From CAZOKZ01 sp964580585 (lineage in GTDB: Bacteria; Sumerlaeota; Sumerlaeia; SLMS01; JAHLLQ01), in the NCBI GenBank assembly GCA_964580585.1, contig CAZOKZ010000001.1, positions 154,408 through 218,407 on the forward strand: a stretch of 64,000 bases of DNA. Reading direction: 5' to 3'. How positions within the stretch are numbered: the first letter of the stretch is position 1; each line of letters starts with the position of its first letter. Of this stretch, positions 1 through 9,504 are shown one piece after another. A model generated the notes under the pieces. That model had not been told where the DNA came from. It saw only the letters and a list, made by a program, of their open reading frames with translations, and did no database searches. The position numbers and the translations under genes are program-made.

Positions 1-10
1 GAAGCAACAG

Positions 11-322
11 GTGAGCGTAAAGTGGTGGGAATCCGGAATTTTGGCGGTCTTATTTCTCAGCGGTCTGGGAACCCTCATCACGCTATACAAGTTGGTTCCC
101 GACAACAGCCCTCTCCCCTACGAGTTTGTCCTGCTCTGGTTTGGGCTTTTTACACTGACCTTGCTGGGAAGCATTGAGTTTTTAATTCTGAAGTTTCGCG
201 CTTTACGCCGGATGCATGAGACCACTTCGCGCATCATCGATGACCAGCAGGCTACTCTCAAGGCGTTGCGCGATTACCTGGAAGCTCGCGAAGAAGCGGA
301 GCACCCAACGAAAAGCGACTAG
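11..322 (+). CDS. Small two-helix membrane protein, possibly 5'-truncated
   Basis: I do not recognise this family. The 103 residues hold two hydrophobic segments, about residues 9-29 and 39-60, followed by a charged helical tail of about 40 residues rich in Arg, Glu and Ala that probably lies in the cytoplasm. The GTG at 11 is used as start, but the frame stays open to the left edge (positions 2-10), so the gene may begin outside the window and no ribosome binding site can be judged. Its stop overlaps the stop of the convergent helicase gene by a few bases. The role is unknown. Confidence 0.55.
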   Translation: MSVKWWESGILAVLFLSGLGTLITLYKLVPDNSPLPYEFVLLWFGLFTLTLLGSIEFLILKFRALRRMHETTSRIIDDQQATLKALRDYLEAREEAEHPTKSD

Positions 323-3012
323 GAAACACGCACCACGTTGTTGCGCAGAAATCCTCTCAAGCCATCCATCAGGATATCGGTTTCCTGGTGATGAACGTCC
401 ATCTCGGGCAATGAACTCAAAAATCGTCGGCCGTAACCCATGCGCACGACGCGTTCGTCGGCGATCAGGACGGCGCCTCGGTCTGTTCGCGAGCGAATCA
501 ACCGGCCAAATCCCTGCTTGAAGCGAATGATGGCGCGTGGCACGACAAGCGATTGAAACGGATCGCGTCCTTGAATGCGTTGAAATTCGTATTGGGCTTC
601 CTGGATCGGATCGTTCGGAACCGCAAATGGAAGTTTTGCAATGATCAGAAGCTCGAGCGCACGTCCCTTGACGTCCACCCCTTCCCAAAAACTACTCGTC
701 GCAAACAGAACGCTTGTTTCTTCCTCGCGAAATCGATTCAATAGTTTCGCCCGCGATTCGCTTCCCTGAATCAGGCATGTAATCCCCCACCGTTGGATGA
801 TGGGAGAGCATTCATCGTATAGCCTGCGCATCTGACCGTAACTGGTGAACAATACAAACGCTCGTCCTTCGGTCACACCGACGGCCTTACTAATCAAAGA
901 CGCAAGGCCGCGCTCGAAACTCTCTGCGCGTGGATCGCCCAGATCGCTCGGCACGCCGCAGAATACCTGGCTATTGTAATCGAAAGGAGCGGAGAGTTTA
1001 AGGTGCTCAACCAGACGAGCACGACGAACGACTTCTTTTTTTTCGGTCGCACTTTCGTTATTTTCGGCCTGAAAATCTTCGTTGATGACATGGTCGTCCA
1101 TTGTCGCGGAATCCGGCTCGATGACGATACGTCGAGGAACAGATACGGGCACGCCAATACGCTCGAATAAAAATTGGAAGTCATTATCGACGGTCAATGT
1201 CGCGCTGGTCAGAACCTCGGATTTGATTTTGCTGTGCAGGGATTCGCGCAATTCTTCGGCCACCGTGATTGGCGCCTGGCAGAGGCGAACTTGCATTTTC
1301 TGGCGCTTGTCCGCCGTGAGTTCCACCCAACTGCAAATTTTCGGATCGTCATTGAGAAACATTGCCGCCATGCGACGGATGGATTCAAAACGCTCGGTGA
1401 TCGAGCGCCATTCCATCGCCAGATTCATGATGTCGTTTAATTCTGCGTCGGGCAAATCGGGTAGCTCTTTAAGCGCCTCACGATTCAGACTGATCAACGA
1501 TGCCAGTTCCGCAGCGATGCCTTGAATTCGGGGGGTAATTTCCTCGGGCCAACGCGGGTGGCGCGTCAATCGAGGCGTCAATCGTACGCGATGTTCAAGA
1601 CTGCGATGCGGTGGCTGCAAACCTGCGATATCGAGAAATGCATAGCTGAAATCTTCCAGTAGCAACTCGATGGTTTCGCGCGACGTGGTGATGCTGGGAA
1701 TGATTTCCAGACAAACAAGTTTATATGCCGGAAACGTTTCGTTGATGGTGCCTTTGCGACGGTATTCTTCGAGCTTATCGGCCACACCTGCCAACACGCC
1801 TTTGCGTCCCCGTGCGTCCGAACGATAAAGTCGAGTGAACAATCGCCGAATCGAATAAGGCGATAATTGCGAACCCAGGTGCTTGGTCGCCACAGCCTCC
1901 AGGTGGTGAGCTTCATCCAAAATCACATGCTTGTATGGCGGCAATACCGCCGCTGTGGACCAATTGTTCGATTCGCGACGCACGGCGACGTCGCTGAGCA
2001 TCAGTGAATGATTCACAACAAGCACATCGGCACGGGCTGCACGGCGACGCGAGTTGTAAAAGAAACACGATTCGTAAAATGGACATCGCACACGCAGACA
2101 ATTGTCGGCCTCGGAAACGACACGTTCCCAAACCTCGTTGCGCGGAGGGACGGTGAGCTCCTGTAAATCGCCGGCTTCACTGTCGTTCGCCCAGGCGAGC
2201 ACTTCGCGCAGTTCACCGCTGAATTCGTCCTCGAATAATTTCTGCAACGGTTGATTTAATTCGTCCCGTGCGAATTGCGCCTTTCGTTTGCAGACGTAAT
2301 TCGAGCGTCCCTTCACCAACTCCGCTTTGAACTCTCGCCCGAGTACTTGTTTCGCCACAGGCAGGTCTTTGTGGATGATTTGTTCCTGTAAGTTGATCGT
2401 GTTGGTGGAAATCACGACACGTTCTTTGTTATCGAGCGCATACACGAGCGAGGGCAGTAAATACGCCAGCGATTTACCAGTGCCCGTGCCCGCTTCGATT
2501 GCAACGATACCGTCGTGATTGAACGCTTCGGCTACTTTGCAGGCCATTTCTCGCTGCTGAGGACGATCTTCGTAATCGCCCAAGGCATCGGAAAGCGTGG
2601 AGTTGGGCGCGAGAAATTTTTCGATCTGGTCGATCTTCAGGGATATTTTTTCACGCGGGTCGTGGGGACGGATAATGACACGCAATCGCGTGGCATCGTT
2701 ATTGACAATATAGCTGCCAACGCCCAACTGACCCAGATGCGAGGATACGTTCATATCCGCATCCGAAGGGAGCAAATTCCCCGTCGGATGATTATGGATG
2801 ATCACGTTTCCGGGCTCGAAGAGATCGAAACGAATCGGCACGGCTTCTTTTGTGCCGTAGGCGTGCGATTCGACTTCGTGAATGAGTCCGTCCCTCCCCC
2901 GCCGCGCGACAAAAAAGACCTCGACGCCACCGGCTTCTTCAATATCTGCGGCAATTTGCGCCGCAGCATCGCGTGTCAGGTAGTTCGAGGATGGACCTTC
3001 GACGGGGAGCAT
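319..3012 (-). CDS. dinG: DinG/XPD-family DNA helicase with N-terminal JAMM (RadC-like) domain
   Basis: 897 residues. The C-terminal 740 or so residues are a superfamily 2 iron-sulfur helicase of the DinG/YoaA type: Walker A GTGTGKS (175-181), four cysteines spaced for a 4Fe-4S cluster (C241, C305, C310, C316), DEAH box (366-369), and late motifs SSFWEGVDVKG and GFGRLIRSRTD. Such enzymes unwind DNA 5' to 3' during repair. The first 120 residues carry a JAMM/MPN+ signature: a Glu near residue 31, HNHPTG with H73 and H75, then PSDAD with S83 and D86. These are the zinc-ligand positions of JAB-domain proteins and RadC. In Firmicutes DinG the extra N-terminal domain is instead a DEDDh exonuclease. 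It is the last gene of the mqnA-rnr run, 27 bases after its neighbour. The helicase call is firm; the job of the JAMM domain is unknown. Confidence 0.9.
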   Translation of the reverse strand: MLPVEGPSSNYLTRDAAAQIAADIEEAGGVEVFFVARRGRDGLIHEVESHAYGTKEAVPIRFDLFEPGNVIIHNHPTGNLLPSDADMNVSSHLGQLGVGSYIVNNDATRLRVIIRPHDPREKISLKIDQIEKFLAPNSTLSDALGDYEDRPQQREMACKVAEAFNHDGIVAIEAGTGTGKSLAYLLPSLVYALDNKERVVISTNTINLQEQIIHKDLPVAKQVLGREFKAELVKGRSNYVCKRKAQFARDELNQPLQKLFEDEFSGELREVLAWANDSEAGDLQELTVPPRNEVWERVVSEADNCLRVRCPFYESCFFYNSRRRAARADVLVVNHSLMLSDVAVRRESNNWSTAAVLPPYKHVILDEAHHLEAVATKHLGSQLSPYSIRRLFTRLYRSDARGRKGVLAGVADKLEEYRRKGTINETFPAYKLVCLEIIPSITTSRETIELLLEDFSYAFLDIAGLQPPHRSLEHRVRLTPRLTRHPRWPEEITPRIQGIAAELASLISLNREALKELPDLPDAELNDIMNLAMEWRSITERFESIRRMAAMFLNDDPKICSWVELTADKRQKMQVRLCQAPITVAEELRESLHSKIKSEVLTSATLTVDNDFQFLFERIGVPVSVPRRIVIEPDSATMDDHVINEDFQAENNESATEKKEVVRRARLVEHLKLSAPFDYNSQVFCGVPSDLGDPRAESFERGLASLISKAVGVTEGRAFVLFTSYGQMRRLYDECSPIIQRWGITCLIQGSESRAKLLNRFREEETSVLFATSSFWEGVDVKGRALELLIIAKLPFAVPNDPIQEAQYEFQRIQGRDPFQSLVVPRAIIRFKQGFGRLIRSRTDRGAVLIADERVVRMGYGRRFLSSLPEMDVHHQETDILMDGLRGFLRNNVVRVS

Positions 3013-3039
3013 TTAATGGGAAACTCGAAGAAATGATTT

Positions 3040-3462
3040 TTAATACGAACGTGCGAGAAACGCCGACAGCGTCAGGATCAGAACCCCCAGCCAAATATTG
3101 ACCGACATGAATTTCGGACGTTGTTCAGGATTGCCTTTGGTGATCAGTGCCATAAAACCCAGCACCCCGAGAAACAAAAGGAACTTCATGCCAAAGATCA
3201 TGTGCGGTAAACTACCGCCTCCGGTTTTCCATTCGTCCATTACCGCGAACATCTGGAAGAACCCCGTGATAATCATCACGAAAATCAGGTTCCACGACAC
3301 ATGTATCCAACGCTTGCCAATCGTGTTTTTCAACTCGTCGTCTAATCCGCCAATGCGACCGGCGTATTTCAGCAGCAATACGCGAAAAAAGAACGTCCCT
3401 CCTACCAGCAACGCGGCAGAGATTACGTGAATTCCCACGCTGATGTTCAAGACGGTGTCCAT
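3040..3462 (-). CDS. Four-helix integral membrane protein, CopD/HemJ-like
   Basis: 140 residues with four predicted membrane helices (about 7-27, 50-70, 88-107 and 118-137). Conserved-looking features are a histidine in the first helix (GIHVISAALLVGG), HVSW in the second and a Lys-Phe pair in the third (GMKFLLFLG). This layout resembles the copper-resistance D and HemJ-like membrane families, in which helix histidines can bind haem or metal. The similarity is by eye and weak, so no function is assigned. It lies between rnr (23 bases upstream) and the DinG-type helicase (27 bases downstream) and is probably co-transcribed. Confidence 0.7.
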   Translation of the reverse strand: MDTVLNISVGIHVISAALLVGGTFFFRVLLLKYAGRIGGLDDELKNTIGKRWIHVSWNLIFVMIITGFFQMFAVMDEWKTGGGSLPHMIFGMKFLLFLGVLGFMALITKGNPEQRPKFMSVNIWLGVLILTLSAFLARSY

Positions 3463-3485
3463 GCGATGGAGGCTCCTTGGGATAA

Positions 3486-5753
3486 TTAGCGCTTTTTCTT
3501 GCGCGATTTTTTCAGCACTTTTTTCGGCGGTATGAACGGATTCTTCCGTCCCTGCTCGCGTCCACGACCTTTTGCCGCTCGGGCAACGAAACGATTGCCG
3601 TCTTGAACCAGTTCCAAATCCAGTTCCGAAGCAAAAGCATCTGCTCGAACAATCTTGACGTTGACTTTGTCCATCAACCGAAAGCGCCGACCGGATTTAC
3701 GTCCAACAAGTTGGATGCCAAGTTCGTCCAGATCGTATCGATCGTCCACCAGCGTGCGAATCGGCACCAGGCCTTCGACACCGGATGGCTTGAGTTCGAC
3801 GAAAAGGCCAAAGTTCTGTACCCCGCAGACGATTCCCTCGAATTCATCACCCTCGAACTGCTTCATATACTCGATGGCTTTGATTTTCGTCGATTCCCAT
3901 TCGGCGTCCGCGGCTTCGCGTTCCTTGAAACTTGTGTGACGAGCTAACTCGGCGAGTTCAGCTTTGCCATCGTCATCGTTGGGATACGGCAACGGTTTGT
4001 CTTCGACCATCGCCCGCAGTTGTCGGTGCACCACCACATCGGGATAACGCCGAATTGGAGACGTGAAATGGCAGTAGCATTTCGAGGCGAGACCAAAGTG
4101 TCCGGCGTTACGCGGTGTGTATTCCGCCCGCTTCAGCGCTCGCAATATCAGCCGGCGCAGAATATGTCCGCCTTCGCGATGCTCGATGGACTTGAGCACT
4201 AACTGCAATCCATGCGGTGTGATCGCGCCGTTCTCCTCAACGGGAAGGGATACGCCCAGCGCTTTGAGCATCGGGCGCAAACGTTCCAATCGTTCGGGAT
4301 CGGCCTGCTCGTGAACACGATAAAGAAACGGCACGCTACGTCGCGTCATCGCTTGTGCGACCGCTTCGTTGGCGGCCAGCATGCAATCTTCAACCACGCG
4401 GTGAGCTTCGAAGCGCTCCCGAAAACCAAGGTCACGGACTTGACCTTCTTCGTGAAACGAAATTTTTGTTTCTGGAATATCTAAATCCAACGCACCACGT
4501 TTGAAACGTGTGCGGCGAAGGACTTCCGTGCATGCGCGTAGTGCTTCAATCGCGGGCAATGCCTCGGGTACGATGGCATCGCGCGCGCCGTCTTCATTTT
4601 CGTACACCGCCTGCACCTGTTCATAGGTCAATCGCTGGTTCGAGTGAATGATCGAAGAATAAAAGTCGCATTCGCCCAACTCGCCGTTGGGTTTCACGAT
4701 CATTTCCGCTGTCATGGTTAAGCGATCGACTTGGGGACGCAGACTGCACAAATCGTTCGAGAGTTTTTCCGGCAACATCGGAACGACACGATCAACAGGA
4801 TAAACACTTGTCGAACGCTCCCGGGCTTCGTCGTCGATTGCATCGCCCGGACGCACATAGTGAGTAACGTCGGCGATGTGCACCCAAAGCCGCCAGCCAT
4901 CTTTTCCAAGGGGCTCGATGCTCATTGCGTCGTCGAAATCCTTGGCGGTTTCCGGATCGATGGTCACGGTAACCAAATCCCTGCAATCGCGTCGGCGCGG
5001 TATTTCGGCGGCAACATCGAGAGCTAATTTTTCGGCAGCGCGTTCGACGGTTGCAGGAAACTCTTCGACGATCCCCCGGTCGCGAAGAAGCAACAAAACG
5101 TCGATCCCTTTCTCATGAGACGCACCGAGACGTTCGGTTATTTTTCCCTGGAGCGAATCGGGAAACGGAGTAAATTGCGTGATGTCAACGACGACCCATT
5201 CGAGCGTTTTGACGTCCAATCCTTTATCGGGCAAGGGAACACGAATCATCCGTTGAATGGCTGGATTGCGCGGAATGACTTCGCCATGCGTCGAGCCGAT
5301 GCGTTGATAACGTCCAACGATTTTTTTGTTCGCACGTTCGAGAACTTCGGTTATAACCCCGCGCCAACCAGTCGGACCGCGCTGGACAATTTCCACCGCT
5401 ACACGGTCACCGGAAAGTGCGTCCCCGAGATCCCATTCCTGCACCAGAACGTCCCGCACGCCTTTGCCACGCGCTTGAATTTGTTCGTCATCGAGTCGTA
5501 CGAATCCAAAGCCTTTACGGTTTACTTCGAGTGATCCCGTCAGTTGTTGGTTTTTCGAGCGCTTGGCAACCACGCGCCAAAACCGCCCGCGGAGTTGCTC
5601 GACATAACCACGCGATTCGAGCGAGCGCAAAATTTCACGCAACTCGGCTCGTTCGTTTTTACGCAAGTCGAAGAATTCTTGCAATTCGCGCGTGGTCACT
5701 AACCCGCCCGCATTGCGCAACGTTGCCAGCACTGTTTCGTCACTCAGAATCAT
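3486..5753 (-). CDS. rnr: Ribonuclease R (3'-5' exoribonuclease)
   Basis: 755 residues with the full RNase R layout: an N-terminal winged helix (about 1-65), cold-shock RNA-binding domains (about 70-210), the RNB catalytic domain with the acidic cluster in TIDPETAKDFDDAM (about 266-279), an S1 domain (about 640-725, starting GDEFEGIVCGVQNFGLFVEL) and a Lys/Arg-rich tail. RNase R degrades structured RNA 3' to 5' and matures or destroys rRNA and mRNA; the basic tail helps unwinding. Length is close to the usual 730-810. The start codon overlaps the stop of the upstream secreted-protein gene (ATGA), showing translational coupling. Confidence 0.96.
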   Translation of the reverse strand: MILSDETVLATLRNAGGLVTTRELQEFFDLRKNERAELREILRSLESRGYVEQLRGRFWRVVAKRSKNQQLTGSLEVNRKGFGFVRLDDEQIQARGKGVRDVLVQEWDLGDALSGDRVAVEIVQRGPTGWRGVITEVLERANKKIVGRYQRIGSTHGEVIPRNPAIQRMIRVPLPDKGLDVKTLEWVVVDITQFTPFPDSLQGKITERLGASHEKGIDVLLLLRDRGIVEEFPATVERAAEKLALDVAAEIPRRRDCRDLVTVTIDPETAKDFDDAMSIEPLGKDGWRLWVHIADVTHYVRPGDAIDDEARERSTSVYPVDRVVPMLPEKLSNDLCSLRPQVDRLTMTAEMIVKPNGELGECDFYSSIIHSNQRLTYEQVQAVYENEDGARDAIVPEALPAIEALRACTEVLRRTRFKRGALDLDIPETKISFHEEGQVRDLGFRERFEAHRVVEDCMLAANEAVAQAMTRRSVPFLYRVHEQADPERLERLRPMLKALGVSLPVEENGAITPHGLQLVLKSIEHREGGHILRRLILRALKRAEYTPRNAGHFGLASKCYCHFTSPIRRYPDVVVHRQLRAMVEDKPLPYPNDDDGKAELAELARHTSFKEREAADAEWESTKIKAIEYMKQFEGDEFEGIVCGVQNFGLFVELKPSGVEGLVPIRTLVDDRYDLDELGIQLVGRKSGRRFRLMDKVNVKIVRADAFASELDLELVQDGNRFVARAAKGRGREQGRKNPFIPPKKVLKKSRKKKR

Positions 5754-7465
5754 TCATCACCCGATCCGGAATTGGTGGCAGCGGAGAGTTTTGGCATCGG
5801 CGCCTCTTTCCTCTCTTCTACCCATTCCAGTTCTTGCCACCGCACAACGTTTTTACCATTCACTGTCGCCAAACCAAACAACTGATCAATCCCATCGATC
5901 GCCACGATTCGGAACTGGAACCAATCTTCCGGAAAATCCACACTTTTTTGTTCCCAGAAACGCAACGGGTCATGCGAAACCCAAACCGTATGAGGATCAT
6001 CCGTCAGCAGGTAGGACCAGTTTTCATGCTTCGCAAACGACAAGTGAGTTACTCCATCGGGCAACTCGATTGGAAGCGGTCCTGCATCGGACAATTGCCG
6101 CATATCGCTCGTTAAAGCAGCGATCATTCGAGGAGGGTTATTATTTACCTGGCTGATGTTTGCCATCATCCAGGACCTGCCATAAGGAACCACGCCATTT
6201 CCTCGAACGACGCGCGTTTGTCCTTCTTCCCAGTCGCTGAATTCTGGCGCCGGAAAATAAACCGGGTTGTTGACAAAAGGCCGAATGGGTGTGCCGTTCA
6301 CCGTCGCAGCATTCGCAACGACTTCAATTCCATCGGACCCGGCTGCCGTTGCCCAAATCGCATGATTGTTGCGAATGGAGCCCAAACCTAAACTGCGAAA
6401 ACCGGCAGAAGCCCAATGACCAAACGCGGGCAACCGCCAGAAAACTTCACTATCGAACAATCCAGACATGACACTCAACGTCACATCGTGCATTTCGTGA
6501 ACCTGAGTACGCGCTCCTTGCGGTTCGGGCCGCGTAAACAAGTCCACCGTGCTCACGACCAGTCGCAAATCGGGGCCTGTTTTGAAGGCAACGAAACTGT
6601 CCACCGATTGTAACGGCATTTCAAACTCTTGAAACGAATCGTTCGTTGATCGAAAACGGAATTCCTGAGTTCCTAAATCGATTTTCGAGCCGTCGGTCTT
6701 TTCAAGTATCAAACCGATCGATTGCTCGCTTCCGCTGAATTCGCTCATCGGAATGCTGATTTTCTGCGTGAATAATTTTCGTTCGCCCGAAGAAGCATCG
6801 CTGATAAGCACCTCTTTTTTACTTTCACCGTTCACTGTGATCACCAATTTACCACCAACATGACGTCTGGCAACTTCACGGGGTAAACACGCGAACACTT
6901 CCTGGGTGGTCAGTTGCTTATTCGGGTGACTGTATCGCAACGTCAGCGGCTGGTAAGCGCTTGCAGCGATCAATTCTTCGTCTGATAATTCCTTGGCATC
7001 GAGAACCTGGAAATTGTCCAATACAATTTCTTCTTTTGCGTGCTCAAAACTTCCCGCGCAAACAACAAACGACGCGATCGACGGCGCCGTTCCGATTCGT
7101 TGATCCAGCGCCCAACGAACCCATTGTGGTTCGTCGCTCGGTTCAATCAACCGGTTGGGGAAAATTTCCTCACCGTCTTCGGTGGATTTTCCAATCAACC
7201 CCAAAACCACGGGTTCTTTCGCCAGTACACGCACCTGGAATATATTTTCCGGCTCGTGCGAAATCGATAACGCCGATTCCCAATGATATACACGAGAAGG
7301 CAATCCAAGTAAACCCATTGGCCGCGGTTGGATTTTAACGCTTTGAGCCTGGGTGACACCGTTCGAGGTCGTTTTGCTGGCATCGAGGGCGTGGATTTGA
7401 AACGGAAGAACGCTCAAAACGAGCGCCGAGGCAAGGATCGGCAAGGCATTCGGGAAAAACTTCAT
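5750..7465 (-). CDS. Secreted protein of unknown function
   Basis: 571 residues starting with a signal peptide: Lys near the N terminus, a hydrophobic stretch (ALPILASALVLSVLPF, about 8-23) and an IHA-like cleavage region. The rest lacks membrane helices and looks beta-rich, with repeated VNG motifs and Trp-rich segments such as AFGHWASAGFRSLGLGSIRNN. I do not recognise a catalytic signature. It is coupled by 4-base overlaps to the membrane protein gene upstream (7462) and rnr downstream (5753). The middle position in an operon with a GT-C-like protein suggests a periplasmic or surface role, but that is inference only. Confidence 0.75.
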   Translation of the reverse strand: MKFFPNALPILASALVLSVLPFQIHALDASKTTSNGVTQAQSVKIQPRPMGLLGLPSRVYHWESALSISHEPENIFQVRVLAKEPVVLGLIGKSTEDGEEIFPNRLIEPSDEPQWVRWALDQRIGTAPSIASFVVCAGSFEHAKEEIVLDNFQVLDAKELSDEELIAASAYQPLTLRYSHPNKQLTTQEVFACLPREVARRHVGGKLVITVNGESKKEVLISDASSGERKLFTQKISIPMSEFSGSEQSIGLILEKTDGSKIDLGTQEFRFRSTNDSFQEFEMPLQSVDSFVAFKTGPDLRLVVSTVDLFTRPEPQGARTQVHEMHDVTLSVMSGLFDSEVFWRLPAFGHWASAGFRSLGLGSIRNNHAIWATAAGSDGIEVVANAATVNGTPIRPFVNNPVYFPAPEFSDWEEGQTRVVRGNGVVPYGRSWMMANISQVNNNPPRMIAALTSDMRQLSDAGPLPIELPDGVTHLSFAKHENWSYLLTDDPHTVWVSHDPLRFWEQKSVDFPEDWFQFRIVAIDGIDQLFGLATVNGKNVVRWQELEWVEERKEAPMPKLSAATNSGSGDE

Positions 7466-9504
7466 CGGTCAGTCTCTGGTCCATTTCGGGATTTCTCTGT
7501 CGCTGACAGCGGCGCGAGCCACATTTCGGCAACGGGCCCAGCAGGCGACGTTTTTGCGGCTTGGCTTCGTGTCAGGACAAGGAATTCCAACAAAACACGG
7601 TATTCTTTTTCACCAAACCCAGAAAATTTGAACGAAGGATAGGATCGTAACGCATTTTCCACCAAGGCACGGTCGCCATTTAACCCCATCGTTCCCATCG
7701 CGGGAGGCGTTTTCATTCCACCGTAAAAAATCACCAATCGATTCCATTCAAATTCGTTCACAAAAACGTGTGTGACGCCACGAGCTTGTAATCGGTTGGC
7801 AAAATCGAGGCCGGAATTCGAGGCCTTGAGGTCATCCCCCCATGGAACGACGTCCCAAACGGTGGCGGATTCCTGGTTCGAGGGAAACCATCGACCTCGG
7901 TTTTCAAATAGAAGTAAAATACGGCCTTCGGGAGGCAAGCCATGCGCGGCAAGGAGTAATTCTTCAGGAATCTGATGATCGCGCTTCCAATCTTCGGCGT
8001 GAAATCCCAGATCGTAAAAGCCCACCCATCGCGTCAAAATTGTCATGGCAAGCGCGAACAGCGCCACCCCCGCGCCGCATCGATGAATGGGTGTCGCACC
8101 TCGTCGGGGAAAAGTCCATGCCGCGGCGACGATCCACCCCAATGCAACCACGGGCAGGACAAATCGTGCCGGAGCCAATCCCACCAAATGCCAGGCAGCA
8201 TAACCGAGCCCACAAACTCCCAACAACCATATCGAGCGCTTGCGCGATTGACGATATACCAGCGCTCCGGCCCATAAGAGAAGAATTACAGGAAATAAAA
8301 GACCCGCCTCGCCTGTTTCCTCGTTACTCGGTGTCAGGCGCAGCGAATAATCAAACACATCGATCTTACCGAAGAAGCTGCTCCAATAACCGCCAGAAAA
8401 CACCCCTTGCGGATGATGTTGTTCGACAAGGAATTGCGACTGTTCAGCAGACCATCCAGGCGCAACACCAACGAATGGGTGGAGTGGATTGCCTCCCACA
8501 ACGGTTGAGCGAACACCCCATAAGCCAAATCCCACCAGTATTCCACAAGAGAGGATTATTGCAAACTTGAATGCCCGATTGCCACTCGGAGCAGGATACT
8601 TGCAAAACGCCAACCAGACCCCGCCTATGACAAAGGGAACGGCAAATATCCCCACGGCGGAAAATTTAACGGCAACAGCAGTCCCGGCTAAAAATCCTGC
8701 AGCAATTCCCCAGAGCTTGCGATCTCGCGACCGACCCGACGCCACAAGTAAGCGCTCGACAGATGCCAACGCAAACAAGGCAGTAAGCAAATCCGAATGC
8801 GCATTGATAAGGCCTCCCCAAACCATGGGGTGCCACGAATACAGAAGAGTAGCCAACCATCGGCCCGGTCGGCGGGCTCCCAAATGCCCAGCGATTCGAC
8901 CCGAAATCAACGATCCCGCGATCATGGCGAACCACAGGAACACCCGGACACCTGGATCGTCCAAAGTGGAGGCACGATCGGATAGTGCTGGACCATAAAG
9001 TGTAAAAGCAGCCAAAGGAAGCCGACTATAATAATTCCCAGAAAGGTAGGACCATCCGCCCGGGTCACGCAAAGCATGGGCGATGGGAAGATGATAGCTG
9101 AGGATGTCGTAGGAGAGAATTGGCTTGGCGCATAAAGTAAAAGCAATTGCCCAACCCGTAAAACTTAAACCTGCCAGAACGATTTCAGGCCACTTCCATT
9201 GTCGAGGAGTAACCGCAAGACGTGGCATTCCACGCTGCTTTATACCGAAAATCAATGTGGCGCATCCAAGAATGCCATAAGCCCATGCCACCGGGGACAA
9301 ATACCCAACAGCAGCGGCAAGGTAGAGAATCGGGACAGCGAGCGCTGCTCCTAAAGCGAACGCCGCCCCCCAAGGGAGGCGAGCATGTGTTCGCGGTTCA
9401 AGCCACCGCCAAAGAGCGATGCCAGATGTCCATAGGAGTAAGCTCCACGCGGCTGCGCGGATCAAATCGAACCAAGCTGTGTCAACGGTGATAAGCTCGG
9501 GCAC
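7462..9504 (-). CDS. GT-C-like polytopic membrane protein, putative glycosyltransferase
   Basis: 680 residues, mostly hydrophobic, with about a dozen membrane helices in the first 500 residues and a soluble C-terminal part of about 170 residues. After the third helix it has SYDILSYHLP, an acidic residue in the first long periplasmic loop, where GT-C enzymes of the PMT/ArnT type keep their catalytic Asp. A paralogue at 46936-49176 has SDGLRYHL in the same place. GT-C proteins transfer sugars from lipid-linked donors outside the inner membrane. It overlaps mqnA by 23 bases and the secreted protein gene by 4. Acceptor and sugar are not predictable. Confidence 0.75.
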   Translation of the reverse strand: MPELITVDTAWFDLIRAAAWSLLLWTSGIALWRWLEPRTHARLPWGAAFALGAALAVPILYLAAAVGYLSPVAWAYGILGCATLIFGIKQRGMPRLAVTPRQWKWPEIVLAGLSFTGWAIAFTLCAKPILSYDILSYHLPIAHALRDPGGWSYLSGNYYSRLPLAAFTLYGPALSDRASTLDDPGVRVFLWFAMIAGSLISGRIAGHLGARRPGRWLATLLYSWHPMVWGGLINAHSDLLTALFALASVERLLVASGRSRDRKLWGIAAGFLAGTAVAVKFSAVGIFAVPFVIGGVWLAFCKYPAPSGNRAFKFAIILSCGILVGFGLWGVRSTVVGGNPLHPFVGVAPGWSAEQSQFLVEQHHPQGVFSGGYWSSFFGKIDVFDYSLRLTPSNEETGEAGLLFPVILLLWAGALVYRQSRKRSIWLLGVCGLGYAAWHLVGLAPARFVLPVVALGWIVAAAWTFPRRGATPIHRCGAGVALFALAMTILTRWVGFYDLGFHAEDWKRDHQIPEELLLAAHGLPPEGRILLLFENRGRWFPSNQESATVWDVVPWGDDLKASNSGLDFANRLQARGVTHVFVNEFEWNRLVIFYGGMKTPPAMGTMGLNGDRALVENALRSYPSFKFSGFGEKEYRVLLEFLVLTRSQAAKTSPAGPVAEMWLAPLSATEKSRNGPETDR

